Source: Ancylomarina sp. 16SWW S1-10-2
GTDB lineage: Bacteria > Bacteroidota > Bacteroidia > Bacteroidales > Marinifilaceae
DNA length: 64,000 bases
Direction: 5' to 3'
NCBI RefSeq assembly: GCF_009669305.1
Contig: NZ_SADB01000001.1
Coordinates: 62,001 to 126,000, forward strand
The position numbers were made by a program, and so were the translations under genes. The notes under the pieces are model-generated. The model was given only the letters and a program-made list of their open reading frames with translations, had not been told where the DNA came from and searched no databases. Each line of letters opens with the position of its first letter. Positions within the stretch are counted from its first letter, which is position 1. Shown here piece by piece: positions 35,296-45,183 of this stretch.

Positions 35296-38200
35296 TTAGA
35301 ATGATACATTCACCCCAAAAGAAACAACTCTAGATGGCAAATAAACATTACTTGTTGTTCCAGAAAATGCTTGCTGTGGATTCATACCCTTTCTCTTAGT
35401 TAGCATAAATAAATTCTCTCCAGAAACAAATACCTTCAAATCAGTAATGCCAAAATTACTGATAGCTGCTTGCTTAAATGTATAACTTAAATTCACATTT
35501 TTTAAAGATAAATATGACGCGTCAGTTAACCATCGGTCAGAGGTTGGATTAATATGATCATTACCATTCTCTAAACGTGGAATATTAGTAATATCACCAG
35601 CTTTTTTCCAAGCTTTCTTTGCATCAACGTGTAATGCTTCACCATATTCACCTTCATTCATCAATGAAGCATAGTTATAATCAAGAATTTTTCCACCAAT
35701 AGAATAAGTAAACATGACTCCTAATTGGAAGTTCTTGTAAGAAACTGTATTAGATACAGAACCAAAAACATCTGGAATTGAAGAATCGCCAGTATATCCT
35801 TTTTCAGAATTTAATTGATTATCAGTTGTAATCGCTTCATTATTTTCATCATAAGTACGAACATTCTCTCCTTTACCATTATCAGCTAATACATAGTATA
35901 AAGCCGCACCTGTTGCTACATCTACACCTGCATAATCATACAAGTAATAATCATAAATAGAATGACCTTTAGCCCATCTTTTTGAACCATTAATAAATGG
36001 AGTAGGAATTTCTGTAATTTCATTCTTAATTGTTGAAGCCTGAATATCGATATCCCAAGATAAATTATCTTTATCAATAATTGCAATACCTAAACCAAGT
36101 TCAAAACCTTCATTATATAAAGATGCAATATTACGTGGCTGAGAACTTAAACCTAAACTCGTTGGTAAAGGTTGAGAGTACAAAAGGTCTTCTGAAATTT
36201 TCTTGTAATATTCAAATGAACCTTTAATTCGATTATCTAATACTGCATATTCAACAGCAACATCATAACTATTTGAAGACTCCCATGTCAACAAAGGGTT
36301 ACCAATGGTAGACCAAATAAGTCCTGATTCGCCTGCATTAGGATTATAGGTATATAAAGCCTGACTAGCATAGTAGTCATTCATATTATCATTACCAACC
36401 TCACCATAAGATGCTCTTAACTTCAATTGATCAATCCATGAGATATTCTGAATAAAATCTTCTTGATCCATTCTCCAGGTAGCACCTGCAGAGAAGAATC
36501 CACCCCAACGTACATCTTCATCAAATACAGATGAACCATCACGACGATAAGAACCTTCAAAATAATATTTGTTCTTAAAATTATACTTAAGACGTCCAAA
36601 ATACCCCTCAGTATTCTTATCTGAAGAATATCCAGTAAGACTAGTTGGAGTTACAAAGTTAGCGAACTCATTAATACCATTTACAGTCAACTGAGTTTTC
36701 ATACCATACATATTAGTATAGTGACGATCGAAAGATTCATGTCCTAACAATACCTCAATATTATGATCTTCATTAATTGTAGTGTTATAGTTAATTAACT
36801 GATTCCAGTTTAAAACAGTTCTAGTAAAACGAGTTTCATTATAACGTCCAGTTGGTGCACCATCACCTACAACAGCATTCTCAAATTCTCTATCAGTATA
36901 GTTTTGAATATCTAAACCTACGTTTGTAGAAACTTTTAGCCCCTCTATAACAGAAAATTCAGCATATGATCTATTTGAGATCGTATTTGTTTTAGTTTGA
37001 TTATAGTTATAATCTAACTCAGCAATAATATGACGACCATTATTAGCAGCTGATGGACGGGAATTAATTCCATTGTCATATCCTCCACCAAGATCATATT
37101 GCTTCTCTCCATTAGCATCAAGAATATAACTCCCAGTTGCTGGATCTAATTGATATACAGGATAAATAGGTCCCATATAACGAGCAAAATAAAATGGATT
37201 AGAATATCCCGTATTGCTATCAGAAGTTGATCCTAATCCTTGTTTAGATAAAGTAACTGATAAATTAGTTCCTAACTTTAACCATTTTTTAGGAGTTGCA
37301 TTGACATTCATACGAGCATTTACACGCTCAAAATTTGACTTTTTAACATAACCACTCTCATCTAAATATCCTAACGAGAAAAAGAAATCATGCTTATCGC
37401 CTCCACCTGAAGCTGAAAGATTATAGTTTTGTCTATAGCCTGTTTGCTCCATAGGATCATACCAATTTAAATCTGTAGACTGTACGTTGGCGTTTGGATT
37501 AATTTTCCCATCAACTCCAACAATCTGATCATTAGCAACATCAAAAGGATTATATTTTAATTTAGAATAAATTTCGGCAGAAGCTTTTGCAGCAGCAGCA
37601 TCAAGATCCATTCCCTTACCATAAACCAAAGAGTTTTTATATGATTCAAACTGAAGTTCATAATAGTCTTTAGCTCCAACAGTTTCGTAATATGGAATTG
37701 ACTGTGTTACAACACCACCAACAGCTTTAAAACTAATCTTAACTCTTCCATCAGCTTTTTTACCACGTTTAGTAGTAATCAAGATCACACCGTTAGCTGC
37801 ACGTGAACCGTAAAGCGCTGTAGAAGAAGCATCTTTCAAAATAGTCATTGACTGAATATCATCTGGACTTATATCAGCAATACTTCCTTCGTATTGTGCT
37901 CCATCAACAACATAAAGTGGTGCAGAACTACCATTAAGTGATCCGAATCCACGAATACGAATTGCTGGTGCAGAACCTGGTTGACCTGAAGCCGCAGAAA
38001 CCTGTACACCAGTAGTTGAACCTTCTAAAGCTTGGGTTACTGAAGATAAAGTTCTTTCTTCAAGTTTTTTAGCTCCAACAACACCTGCAGAACCCGTAAA
38101 AGATTCTTTCTTAGCTGTACCAAAGGCTACAACCATTACTTCATCTACTCCAATAGACTCAGATTCCATTACAACATTGATAGAACTAGAATTTATAGGC

Positions 38201-38451
38201 ATTTCAATAGGTTTCATCCCTACGAATGAAAACAAAAGAATTTTCCCATCAACAGGTACACTAATTGTGTATTCTCCATCAAAATTAGTAGAAGTACCAA
38301 TTGTAGTACCTTTTACAATAACGGAAACTCCAGGTATAGACAAGCCATCTTCGGCTGATGTCACTACCCCTGAAACTTCTCGATTTTGAGCAAAAACACT
38401 CTGTAATCCTATGACACACAGGATTAACATCGAAAATAGTTTTTTTTTCAT
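35296..38451 (-). CDS. SusC/RagA-family TonB-dependent transporter (pair 2)
   Basis: A 1051-residue transporter. The signal peptide ends SVFAQ; the CarboxypepD_reg-like domain (NREVSGVVTSAEDGLSIPGV), TonB-box region (GVDEVMVVAFGTAKKESF) and plug (PAIRIRGFGSLNGSSAPLYV; LKDASSTALYGSRAANGVI) are followed by a barrel ending GVNVSF. It is without an STN domain. The first ~200 residues are nearly the same as in SusC 3, more so than with SusC 1, whereas the barrels diverge. The SusD start is 35 bp after its stop. The leader holds the shared 24-bp motif 180 bp upstream of the start. Confidence 0.95.
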   Translation of the reverse strand: MKKKLFSMLILCVIGLQSVFAQNREVSGVVTSAEDGLSIPGVSVIVKGTTIGTSTNFDGEYTISVPVDGKILLFSFVGMKPIEMPINSSSINVVMESESIGVDEVMVVAFGTAKKESFTGSAGVVGAKKLEERTLSSVTQALEGSTTGVQVSAASGQPGSAPAIRIRGFGSLNGSSAPLYVVDGAQYEGSIADISPDDIQSMTILKDASSTALYGSRAANGVILITTKRGKKADGRVKISFKAVGGVVTQSIPYYETVGAKDYYELQFESYKNSLVYGKGMDLDAAAAKASAEIYSKLKYNPFDVANDQIVGVDGKINPNANVQSTDLNWYDPMEQTGYRQNYNLSASGGGDKHDFFFSLGYLDESGYVKKSNFERVNARMNVNATPKKWLKLGTNLSVTLSKQGLGSTSDSNTGYSNPFYFARYMGPIYPVYQLDPATGSYILDANGEKQYDLGGGYDNGINSRPSAANNGRHIIAELDYNYNQTKTNTISNRSYAEFSVIEGLKVSTNVGLDIQNYTDREFENAVVGDGAPTGRYNETRFTRTVLNWNQLINYNTTINEDHNIEVLLGHESFDRHYTNMYGMKTQLTVNGINEFANFVTPTSLTGYSSDKNTEGYFGRLKYNFKNKYYFEGSYRRDGSSVFDEDVRWGGFFSAGATWRMDQEDFIQNISWIDQLKLRASYGEVGNDNMNDYYASQALYTYNPNAGESGLIWSTIGNPLLTWESSNSYDVAVEYAVLDNRIKGSFEYYKKISEDLLYSQPLPTSLGLSSQPRNIASLYNEGFELGLGIAIIDKDNLSWDIDIQASTIKNEITEIPTPFINGSKRWAKGHSIYDYYLYDYAGVDVATGAALYYVLADNGKGENVRTYDENNEAITTDNQLNSEKGYTGDSSIPDVFGSVSNTVSYKNFQLGVMFTYSIGGKILDYNYASLMNEGEYGEALHVDAKKAWKKAGDITNIPRLENGNDHINPTSDRWLTDASYLSLKNVNLSYTFKQAAISNFGITDLKVFVSGENLFMLTKRKGMNPQQAFSGTTSNVYLPSRVVSFGVNVSF

Positions 38452-38630
38452 AAATTTTTAGTTAGTGTTTATTTAATATTTATTGACTTATTATTGCAAA
38501 AATAAATCTTACATCAACTATTTAAGATGATAATCGCAACAATAAACTAATTTACTCATTATGTAAAGAAAAACATATAATACATTACACCTAATACATC
38601 ACATATTCATTTTTAACTTAATAAGTATTG

Positions 38631-38654
38631 TAAAAGTGTGAAAAAAACTTAAAT
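38631..38654 (-). promoter_or_regulatory. conserved motif upstream of SusC 2
   Basis: On the minus strand this reads ATTTAAG-T7-CACACTTTTA, 180 bp before the SusC 2 start. Counterparts are at 32917 and 44314. Confidence 0.58.
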
Positions 38655-38904
38655 AATCAAAAAAAAAACTTATAAACATCTAAAATTCAAATAAACTCTA
38701 CAATACCACAGCATAGGGGCATTATAACTTAACTAACAATAAAAACTGAACAGAATACAACCGATTTATAATTTTGCTTGTGAAATAGATAAAACCACTC
38801 ATAAAGCATACATATAGTAATTGTAAATACATCATTATATGCAAATATTAAAGTGATATATAAAACAAATACATATTTTATGATATTGTTATATTTTTAA
38901 AAAT

Positions 38905-39118
38905 AAGTACATAGAACGATAAAAGTTCAACTTTTGAAGGAATAGAATCTCCTATTAAATCACACATCTTACATTTCCGATAAAAAAAGCAAATTAAACT
39001 AAGTTCTTTCTGCTCGTATTTTAGATTATTCTAATCTTGTAGATTATCAAACAAAATATCCAATAGTGAACATCACTCAAAAAGGTAAACGTTTCTTTCG
39101 AAAGAAGAATAATTATAG
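38905..39118. repeat. duplicated intergenic block, copy 2
   Basis: Counterpart of 33242-33470. It begins with a shared TACATAGAACG and ends with a shared AAGAATAATT segment. SusC 3 has no such block in its shorter upstream region. Confidence 0.75.
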
Positions 39119-39237
39119 CAGAAACATGAGAGAGTAAAAAATGTGAGAATCCATTAAAGCAACACTCTTATTATATTTTCACCTGAAAACCACCAACTTC
39201 CTTAGCCATTATAAACTTATCAGGACAAGACAATGTA

Positions 39238-39271
39238 TAAAAAAAGGCCCTGAAGTTAACTTCAGGGCCTT
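39238..39271 (-). terminator. intrinsic terminator of SusCD operon 3
   Basis: The perfect palindrome AAGGCCCTGAAGTT / AACTTCAGGGCCTT is followed by a U-run on the minus strand. It is unrelated in sequence to the operon 1 and 2 terminators. Confidence 0.9.
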
Positions 39272-39353
39272 AATATAAAATACAGGTAATTCAAATATTC
39301 AAACTATACTAAATTTCGTATAATTTAAAATAAAACCTGAATCAATAATAAAT

Positions 39354-40946
39354 TTATTCAGCAACTGGTTTTGGTACTGCTGCTGCAGGATTATTATCAC
39401 TTTCATTCATTACAGGGTTAGCCTGAATTTCAGCTTCAGGTATTCTCCATAATAAAATATTCTCTCCAGCAGGTATATTAAATACCATGGTAGCATTTGG
39501 ATATCCACCACCTCGACGGTCAACCCCTTTGTTTAGACGCATAATATCGAACCAGTTCATACCTTCGCCCCATAATTCAATTCTACGTTGGCGGAATACT
39601 TCTTCCTGAACATCACCTTCACATACAAAATCAGGATCTCTAAACGCTTTAACAAAGCTCTCAAGTGTAGATTTACCATCAGCACCGCTCATAGCTTCAC
39701 CCTCTGCTTTGATCAAATACATTTCTTCAATTCTCATCAAAGGAATATCATTTGCATTTGTAGAAGTTTCAATCTCATTCTTATAAGGTGCAAATTTCAC
39801 TTGAGTATAAGCTCTGTATCCATAATCTTTCATGAATGCATTTTCGGCATCAGTTAAGTTAGCTGAAATCGTATCAGCATTAACCCACCATCCTTTACGA
39901 ATATCAGTACTTGCAATACTATTATAAAGCTTCTTATTAATCTGTCTTCCACCACTATACCAACAATACCCATAATTAAAAGAACCCATATGAGAAATCC
40001 AGTTGACAATACCAGAGGAAACAACATCATCCGTTTCAGCAACAAAAATACCCCACATCCAGTTATGTTCTGTTAAATTCGAGAAGTAAGGATCACTTAC
40101 TTCATCAATACTCGCTGGAGTAGCATCACTGGCATCAATTGCACTTGATGCATCTGCTGCAGCTTCAGCATACTTGTGCATAGTTAAATTTACACGTGCA
40201 CGCAAACCATAAGCAACTGCCAAACTAACGTAACGTTTATCTTCACGCACAGAACCATTTTCCTCTGCTGATTTCAACAATGCAATAGCAGAGTTAAGAT
40301 CATTTAACATTAAAGTATACACTTCTTCAACAGTAGAACGTGGCGCACCACCAAGAAGAGCAGATTCTTCTGCATTTTCAGCAGTAATTATTGGAACACA
40401 TGGCTTTGTTTCATTTCCTTCATAATTAAACTGATACAATTGAGCCAAAACCCAATAGCTAAAAGCTCGTGCAGCCAAACCTTGACCTAAATAAAATTGA
40501 GTCACAGGCTCTTCTGTTGCAGGATCAATAGAACCAATTACATTATTGGAATTACTAATCATTGCGTACATATCATTCCAGATAATCTGAGTCTCTCTAG
40601 AAGTATAATCACGATCTGAATATTCAAGAGAACCCGACATCCAGTTATAACCATTATCCTCTTGTACGACATCATTACCATTGGCATCAGAAAATAACAT
40701 TACAGATGGATAACCAATATCAAAGTGATTTACTCGATCAAAAACATCCTCATTAGGTGCATATTGAGAAAACTGAGCAAAAATACCATTAACCCCTGCT
40801 GCAGCTTTTGAAGGATCGTTTTCTACAACCTCCGCTTTTTGTTCCGTTGTAATATCTTCTCCTTGGGGCGCTGTATCAAGATCTTCACACCCAAAGAATG
40901 TTAGTAAAACGGGTACTAACAAAGCATATATATATTTATTTTTCAT
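39354..40946 (-). CDS. SusD/RagB-family outer-membrane lipoprotein (pair 3)
   Basis: A 530-residue surface lipoprotein. The ATG at 40946 gives the signal MKNKYIYALLVPVLL with lipobox TFFGC (Cys at about residue 20) and the acidic EDLDT after it; an in-frame ATG three codons earlier (40955) is an alternative. The RagB signature is seen in LGQGLAARAFSYWVLAQLYQ, LMRIEEMYLIKAEGEAMSG and RQRRIELWGEGMNWFDIMRL. An unusually acidic stretch follows the lipobox (PQGEDITTEQKAEVVEN). It pairs with SusC 3, whose stop is only 19 bp upstream. Confidence 0.93.
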   Translation of the reverse strand: MKNKYIYALLVPVLLTFFGCEDLDTAPQGEDITTEQKAEVVENDPSKAAAGVNGIFAQFSQYAPNEDVFDRVNHFDIGYPSVMLFSDANGNDVVQEDNGYNWMSGSLEYSDRDYTSRETQIIWNDMYAMISNSNNVIGSIDPATEEPVTQFYLGQGLAARAFSYWVLAQLYQFNYEGNETKPCVPIITAENAEESALLGGAPRSTVEEVYTLMLNDLNSAIALLKSAEENGSVREDKRYVSLAVAYGLRARVNLTMHKYAEAAADASSAIDASDATPASIDEVSDPYFSNLTEHNWMWGIFVAETDDVVSSGIVNWISHMGSFNYGYCWYSGGRQINKKLYNSIASTDIRKGWWVNADTISANLTDAENAFMKDYGYRAYTQVKFAPYKNEIETSTNANDIPLMRIEEMYLIKAEGEAMSGADGKSTLESFVKAFRDPDFVCEGDVQEEVFRQRRIELWGEGMNWFDIMRLNKGVDRRGGGYPNATMVFNIPAGENILLWRIPEAEIQANPVMNESDNNPAAAVPKPVAE

Positions 40947-40964
40947 ATCAATCATTTAAAATTG

Positions 40965-43900
40965 TTAAAACGACAAATTAATACCACCAGAAATTGTTCG
41001 TATTGGTGTATAAAGAGCAGTTGTAGCTGATGTATAACTTTGACGAGGATCTAAACCTTTTCTTTTTGTCCACAATGCAACATTATCCGCAGATAAATAA
41101 ATACGAAGTTTTTCAAGTTTTAGTCTTTGAATAACTTCTTCAGGGAAAGTATAACCAATTGTCAAATTATTAAGACTTAAATAATCTGAACTTGTTATAA
41201 ATCGTGTTGAAGTAGAGTTAGCATATTTATCATTAGCATCTAAACGAGGAACATTAGTAACAGTGTTCTCTGGTGTCCATGCATTTCTGATATCTTTATG
41301 ATAATTTCCACCTGCATCACTTGCCGCACCTCCATGCATTAAACGTGCATATCCTGAGTCATAAATTTCACCACCCAATTGATAAGCACACTGTACTGAT
41401 GCATCAAAACCATAAGCTGAAATCGAAGTACCAAAACCACCATAAACAACTGGCATTAGGTTATCAGTCGCTACTTTGTATCCTGAAGCAATAGAATACT
41501 CTTCAGTCTTATAACGTTCGCCTGCTGCATTTTCTGCCCAGTATAAAGCCAATCCAGTAGCTGCATCTACACCAGCATAGTCAACAAGGTACATACGATA
41601 CATCGATTCGCCTTCTGAATATATTCTAGAACCATCAATTAATTCTCCATTCAATTCAGAAGCCAATTCATTAATTTCATTCTTAATAAATGTAGCATTA
41701 CCAGTAAATGTCCAGTCAATATCACTGTTTTTTAGAATAGTATACGATAAATCAATCTCAACACCAGAATTGGTCATTGATCCAATATTCATTGGAATAG
41801 AAGTATATCCTAAACTAGCAGAAACTGGCTTGTAGTATAACATATCTGATGACTTACGTCCGAAATACTCCAATGAACCATTTAATTTATTATCTAATAA
41901 TGCAAAGTCAACACCTACATTATATGATACAGAAGTTTCCCATGTGATATCTGGATTTCCTTTATAAGCTAAAGTACCATCAGAGAAAACACCTTCAGCT
42001 CCAGAAACAGTATACTGGTCAAGATATGCATAGTAATTACCTATAGCATCATTACCTTGCTCACCATAAGAAGCTTTTAATTTCAACATATTAACCCAAG
42101 AAGTAGATTCCATGAATGACTCATTAGTAAGAATCCATGCAGCACTAGTTGACCAAAAATCTCCCCAACGATTATCTGAACTGAAACGTGATGATGCATC
42201 ACGACGATAAGCTACATTAAAGAAATAAGTATCTTTAAGAGAATAATTGATACGAGTAAACATACCTTCCGTTGAGTAAGTGTCTTTTGAACCACCACCC
42301 TGAAGCTGATCAATAGCATTATCTACAAAATACGATTCAGGATTATATAAATTTTGCCCACTTGACCAAACGTTCTCAGTTTCGTATTTATAACCATCAT
42401 AACCTGCAGTAATATCAAATTGACTATCGTCATTTAAAGCATACTGATAGTTGGCTACATATTGCTGATTAAAACCGACTGTTCTTGTTTGAGTCTGAGA
42501 AGCAGTACCACCATAAGAAGCACTTTGTCCCTGGTAAGCATTACCTAGATCACCATAACGAGTATTGTCAACATTTAATCCATAACGAAGATTCACTGTT
42601 AATCCTTCTATTGGAGCAATTTCAGCGTACCATGTAGAATTAACAATATCCATACTATACTTAGTTTTGTTATAAGTTAAATCCCCTGCTGGATTGGCAA
42701 TCGACATAAACGAACGGTCTTGATTAGTACTCTGACCGTCTCCGTAGTCATAAACCTTACGACCTTTATTAGTAAGAATATTTTTATCAACACCACGTAC
42801 ATACATTGGATATATAGGCGCAATGAAATTTGCAATAAAGAAAGCGTTACCACTAGAAGTAGTAGTTGTTTGCTCATCTGGATACTGACTTGTAACCTGA
42901 TTAATACTTACATTTGCTCCAACTTTCAACCAATCTTTAACTTGGTGATCACCCTTTAAACGTCCAGAAAATCTCTCGAAACCTGATCCATCAACAAGAC
43001 CTTGGTCATCAAGATAACCTAAAGATATGTAGTAAGTACTTTTATCGTTACCACCTGAAATAGACAAATTGTAATCTTGTCTTGTTTGATTTTCGAACAT
43101 TTCATCTTCCCAATCGTCTGGTGTATAATAATAATCGCCATCGCTATAACCTAAAGTTGCATTAGGATTCAGTTTACCATCAGTTCCCATCAAACCTTCA
43201 CCGTCAGGAAGAGTGTAAACTTGGTAACCTGTACCACCTTCAGTTTTAGTTGAAATCTTTTCATTAGCATAAGCATGTGCTTCTTCTGGTGTCTTATCTA
43301 AATTATAGATACCAGCATTGTATATTGCTGAATATGTTTTCTCTAAATATTCCTCACCACTTGTTAGCACATCATAATTTTCAACAGAACGAGAATTTAC
43401 TCCGACTTTCATGTCAAAATTAACTCTTGTTTTACCAGCCTTAGCTTTTTTAGTTGTAATCATGATAATACCATTGGCTCCACGAGCACCATAAAGTGCT
43501 GTAGAAGCAGCATCTTTCAACACAGTCATCGATTCAATATCAGAAGAACTGATAGAAGACAAATCACCATCGAAAGGAATACCATCTACTACATATAAAG
43601 GACTTGCACCAGCATTAATAGAACCAACCCCACGTACGCGAACTGTCGCCTCAGCACCTGGCTGACCATTGCTACTAAGAACTTGCACACCTGCAACAGA
43701 TCCAGACAAAGCTTGAGACACATTAGAAACCTGACGTTTCTCAAGTGTTTCAGAATCTACCACTGCAGCAGAACCAGTAAAAGAACCTTTTGTAGAAGTA
43801 CCAAAAGCTACAACGATAACTTCATCCATACCTATAGATTGTGACTCCATTACCAAATTAACTGTACTAGAACTAATTGCAACCTCAGTTTCTTTCATAC

Positions 43901-44132
43901 CTACAAAAGAAAAAACCAAAGTTTTAGCATCAGCAGGTACACTAATTGTGTATTTACCATCAAAATCAGTAGAAGTACCAATCGTAGTACCTTTCACAAT
44001 AACGGAAACTCCAGGTATAGACAAGCCATCATCGGCTGATGTCACCACACCTGAAACTTCTCGACTTTGAGCGAATACGCTCTGTAATCCTATTACACAT
44101 AGGACTAACATCGAAAATAGACTTTTTTTCAT
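40965..44132 (-). CDS. SusC/RagA-family TonB-dependent transporter (pair 3)
   Basis: A 1055-residue transporter. The signal peptide ends SVFAQ; then come the CarboxypepD_reg-like domain (SREVSGVVTSADDGLSIPGV), TonB-box region (GMDEVIVVAFGTSTKGSF), plug (ATVRVRGVGSINAGASPLYV; LKDAASTALYGARGANGII) and barrel, ending GINLSF. There is no STN domain. It has the same N-terminal sequence as SusC 2 over the signal, regulatory-like domain and plug start. Upstream lie a 5' leader shared with SusC 2 and the 24-bp motif at 182 bp. Ligand unknown. Confidence 0.95.
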   Translation of the reverse strand: MKKSLFSMLVLCVIGLQSVFAQSREVSGVVTSADDGLSIPGVSVIVKGTTIGTSTDFDGKYTISVPADAKTLVFSFVGMKETEVAISSSTVNLVMESQSIGMDEVIVVAFGTSTKGSFTGSAAVVDSETLEKRQVSNVSQALSGSVAGVQVLSSNGQPGAEATVRVRGVGSINAGASPLYVVDGIPFDGDLSSISSSDIESMTVLKDAASTALYGARGANGIIMITTKKAKAGKTRVNFDMKVGVNSRSVENYDVLTSGEEYLEKTYSAIYNAGIYNLDKTPEEAHAYANEKISTKTEGGTGYQVYTLPDGEGLMGTDGKLNPNATLGYSDGDYYYTPDDWEDEMFENQTRQDYNLSISGGNDKSTYYISLGYLDDQGLVDGSGFERFSGRLKGDHQVKDWLKVGANVSINQVTSQYPDEQTTTTSSGNAFFIANFIAPIYPMYVRGVDKNILTNKGRKVYDYGDGQSTNQDRSFMSIANPAGDLTYNKTKYSMDIVNSTWYAEIAPIEGLTVNLRYGLNVDNTRYGDLGNAYQGQSASYGGTASQTQTRTVGFNQQYVANYQYALNDDSQFDITAGYDGYKYETENVWSSGQNLYNPESYFVDNAIDQLQGGGSKDTYSTEGMFTRINYSLKDTYFFNVAYRRDASSRFSSDNRWGDFWSTSAAWILTNESFMESTSWVNMLKLKASYGEQGNDAIGNYYAYLDQYTVSGAEGVFSDGTLAYKGNPDITWETSVSYNVGVDFALLDNKLNGSLEYFGRKSSDMLYYKPVSASLGYTSIPMNIGSMTNSGVEIDLSYTILKNSDIDWTFTGNATFIKNEINELASELNGELIDGSRIYSEGESMYRMYLVDYAGVDAATGLALYWAENAAGERYKTEEYSIASGYKVATDNLMPVVYGGFGTSISAYGFDASVQCAYQLGGEIYDSGYARLMHGGAASDAGGNYHKDIRNAWTPENTVTNVPRLDANDKYANSTSTRFITSSDYLSLNNLTIGYTFPEEVIQRLKLEKLRIYLSADNVALWTKRKGLDPRQSYTSATTALYTPIRTISGGINLSF

Positions 44133-44572
44133 AAATTTTTAGTTAGTGGTTATTTAACATTTATTTATAAATTATTGTAATAACATGCCTTTCTGCAACT
44201 ATTTTAGACAATCATCACAACAACAAACTAATTTACTCATTAAATAGGTAATAAAGTTAAAATTCAATGTTTTTCACACATAGAAAATATTTACCATCGC
44301 CAATAAGCATTGTCAAAAGTGTGAAAAAAACTTAAATAATCAAAATATTTGTACTAACAATATTCATGTTTTATATTAAAAATAAAATGAAATATGGACA
44401 ATCATATTTTTAAAAAATATATATTTTAGTGAACCCTAAAAACATACACATCAGAAACACAAGTTAATGTATGTTAAAATTTATAATTTCAACTCAATTT
44501 CTAAATTGATAAATAATCAATTTAGTATCCATTTTTTATTTAAATTTGTATTCAAACCAAATAGAAATTGAA
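44133..44572. other. divergent region between SusC 3 and the carbonic anhydrase gene
   Basis: 440 bp. The SusC side has the shared leader and the 24-bp motif (44314-44337). The duplicated ~210-bp block found upstream of SusC 1 and 2 is absent. The half near 44573 is A/T-rich; I see no clear promoter for the plus-strand gene. Confidence 0.5.
44314..44337 (-). promoter_or_regulatory. conserved motif upstream of SusC 3
   Basis: On the minus strand this reads ATTTAAG-T7-CACACTTTTG, 182 bp before the SusC 3 start. Counterparts are at 32917 and 38631. Confidence 0.58.
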
Positions 44573-45085
44573 ATGGCATATATTATAGATCTTAAAGGGA
44601 AAACACCCAAAATGGGCGAAAATTGTTTTTTGGCTCCTAACGCAAGTGTTATTGGTGATGTTGAAATGGGCGATGGTTGTAGCATTTGGTTCGGAGCGGT
44701 TCTTCGAGGAGATGTACATTACATCAAGATAGGAAACAACGTGAACATTCAAGACAATGCAACCATACATGCAACCTACAAAAAACATCCAACTAATATT
44801 GGGAATAACGTATCAATTGCTCATAACGCAGTTGTACACGGCTGCACAATAAAAGACAACGTATTAATTGGCATGGGTGCAGTTGTATTAGATAATGTGG
44901 TTATAGAATCTAATGCAATAGTTGCTGCAGGTGCAGTTGTCACTAAAAATACACATATAGAATCGGGAAGTGTTTACGCTGGTGCTCCTGCAAAAAAAAT
45001 TAAGGAGTTAAGCCCAGAATTACTCGAGGGAGAAATTTATAGAATTGCTAACTCATACGCCATGTATGCTAGCTGGTATGAATAG
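44573..45085 (+). CDS. gamma carbonic anhydrase-family protein
   Basis: A 170-residue left-handed beta-helix protein with hexapeptide repeats (about 15-140). The metal-site histidines are visible in VLRGDVHYIKIGNNVNIQD, NNVSIAHNAVVHG and the preceding HATYKKHP. It belongs to the YrdA/CaiE/PaaY group of gamma-class carbonic anhydrase homologues, which form trimers with a metal at each interface. Some hydrate CO2 while others lack measurable activity, so activity is inferred only. The frame is open from a TTG at 44546, but the ATG at 44573 gives the family N-terminus (MAYIIDLKGKTP). It is divergent from SusC 3 and convergent with murI. Confidence 0.9.
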   Translation: MAYIIDLKGKTPKMGENCFLAPNASVIGDVEMGDGCSIWFGAVLRGDVHYIKIGNNVNIQDNATIHATYKKHPTNIGNNVSIAHNAVVHGCTIKDNVLIGMGAVVLDNVVIESNAIVAAGAVVTKNTHIESGSVYAGAPAKKIKELSPELLEGEIYRIANSYAMYASWYE

Positions 45086-45099
45086 AATTTTAGTTATCT

Positions 45100-45140
45100 G
45101 ATGTCAGTTTTCAGTTATTATAAAACCGAAAACTGACATC
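45100..45140. terminator. 13-bp inverted repeat after the carbonic anhydrase gene
   Basis: The arms GATGTCAGTTTTC / GAAAACTGACATC with a 15-nt loop lie 15 bp after the stop codon. It lacks a clear T-run on the plus strand, so it may be a weak terminator or an mRNA-end protecting hairpin. Confidence 0.5.
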
Positions 45141-45146
45141 GGAAAA

Positions 45147-45183
45147 CACAACATATAATCTCAACTTAAGATTATATGTTGTG
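45147..45183 (-). terminator. terminator overlapping the murI stop codon
   Basis: The perfect 15-bp stem CACAACATATAATCT / AGATTATATGTTGTG has a 7-nt loop holding the murI TGA. On the minus strand it is followed by UUUUCC. The last seven murI codons form one arm. Confidence 0.78.

Larger units (their letters stand above)
38452..39237. other. long upstream region of SusC 2, homologous to that of SusC 1
   Basis: Nearly 790 bp without a gene. It includes a leader section shared with SusC 3 (ACAATAAACTAATTTACTCA at 38539 and 44221), the 24-bp motif (38631-38654), the CCACAGCATA segment near 38704 and the ~210-bp block 38905-39118. The parallel order with 32755-33605 shows that the region was duplicated as a unit. 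Confidence 0.7.

Noticed and set aside
28175-44132. A polysaccharide-utilisation locus with a defined substrate
   Set aside because: No carbohydrate-active enzyme or regulator is present, so no substrate can be named from this window.
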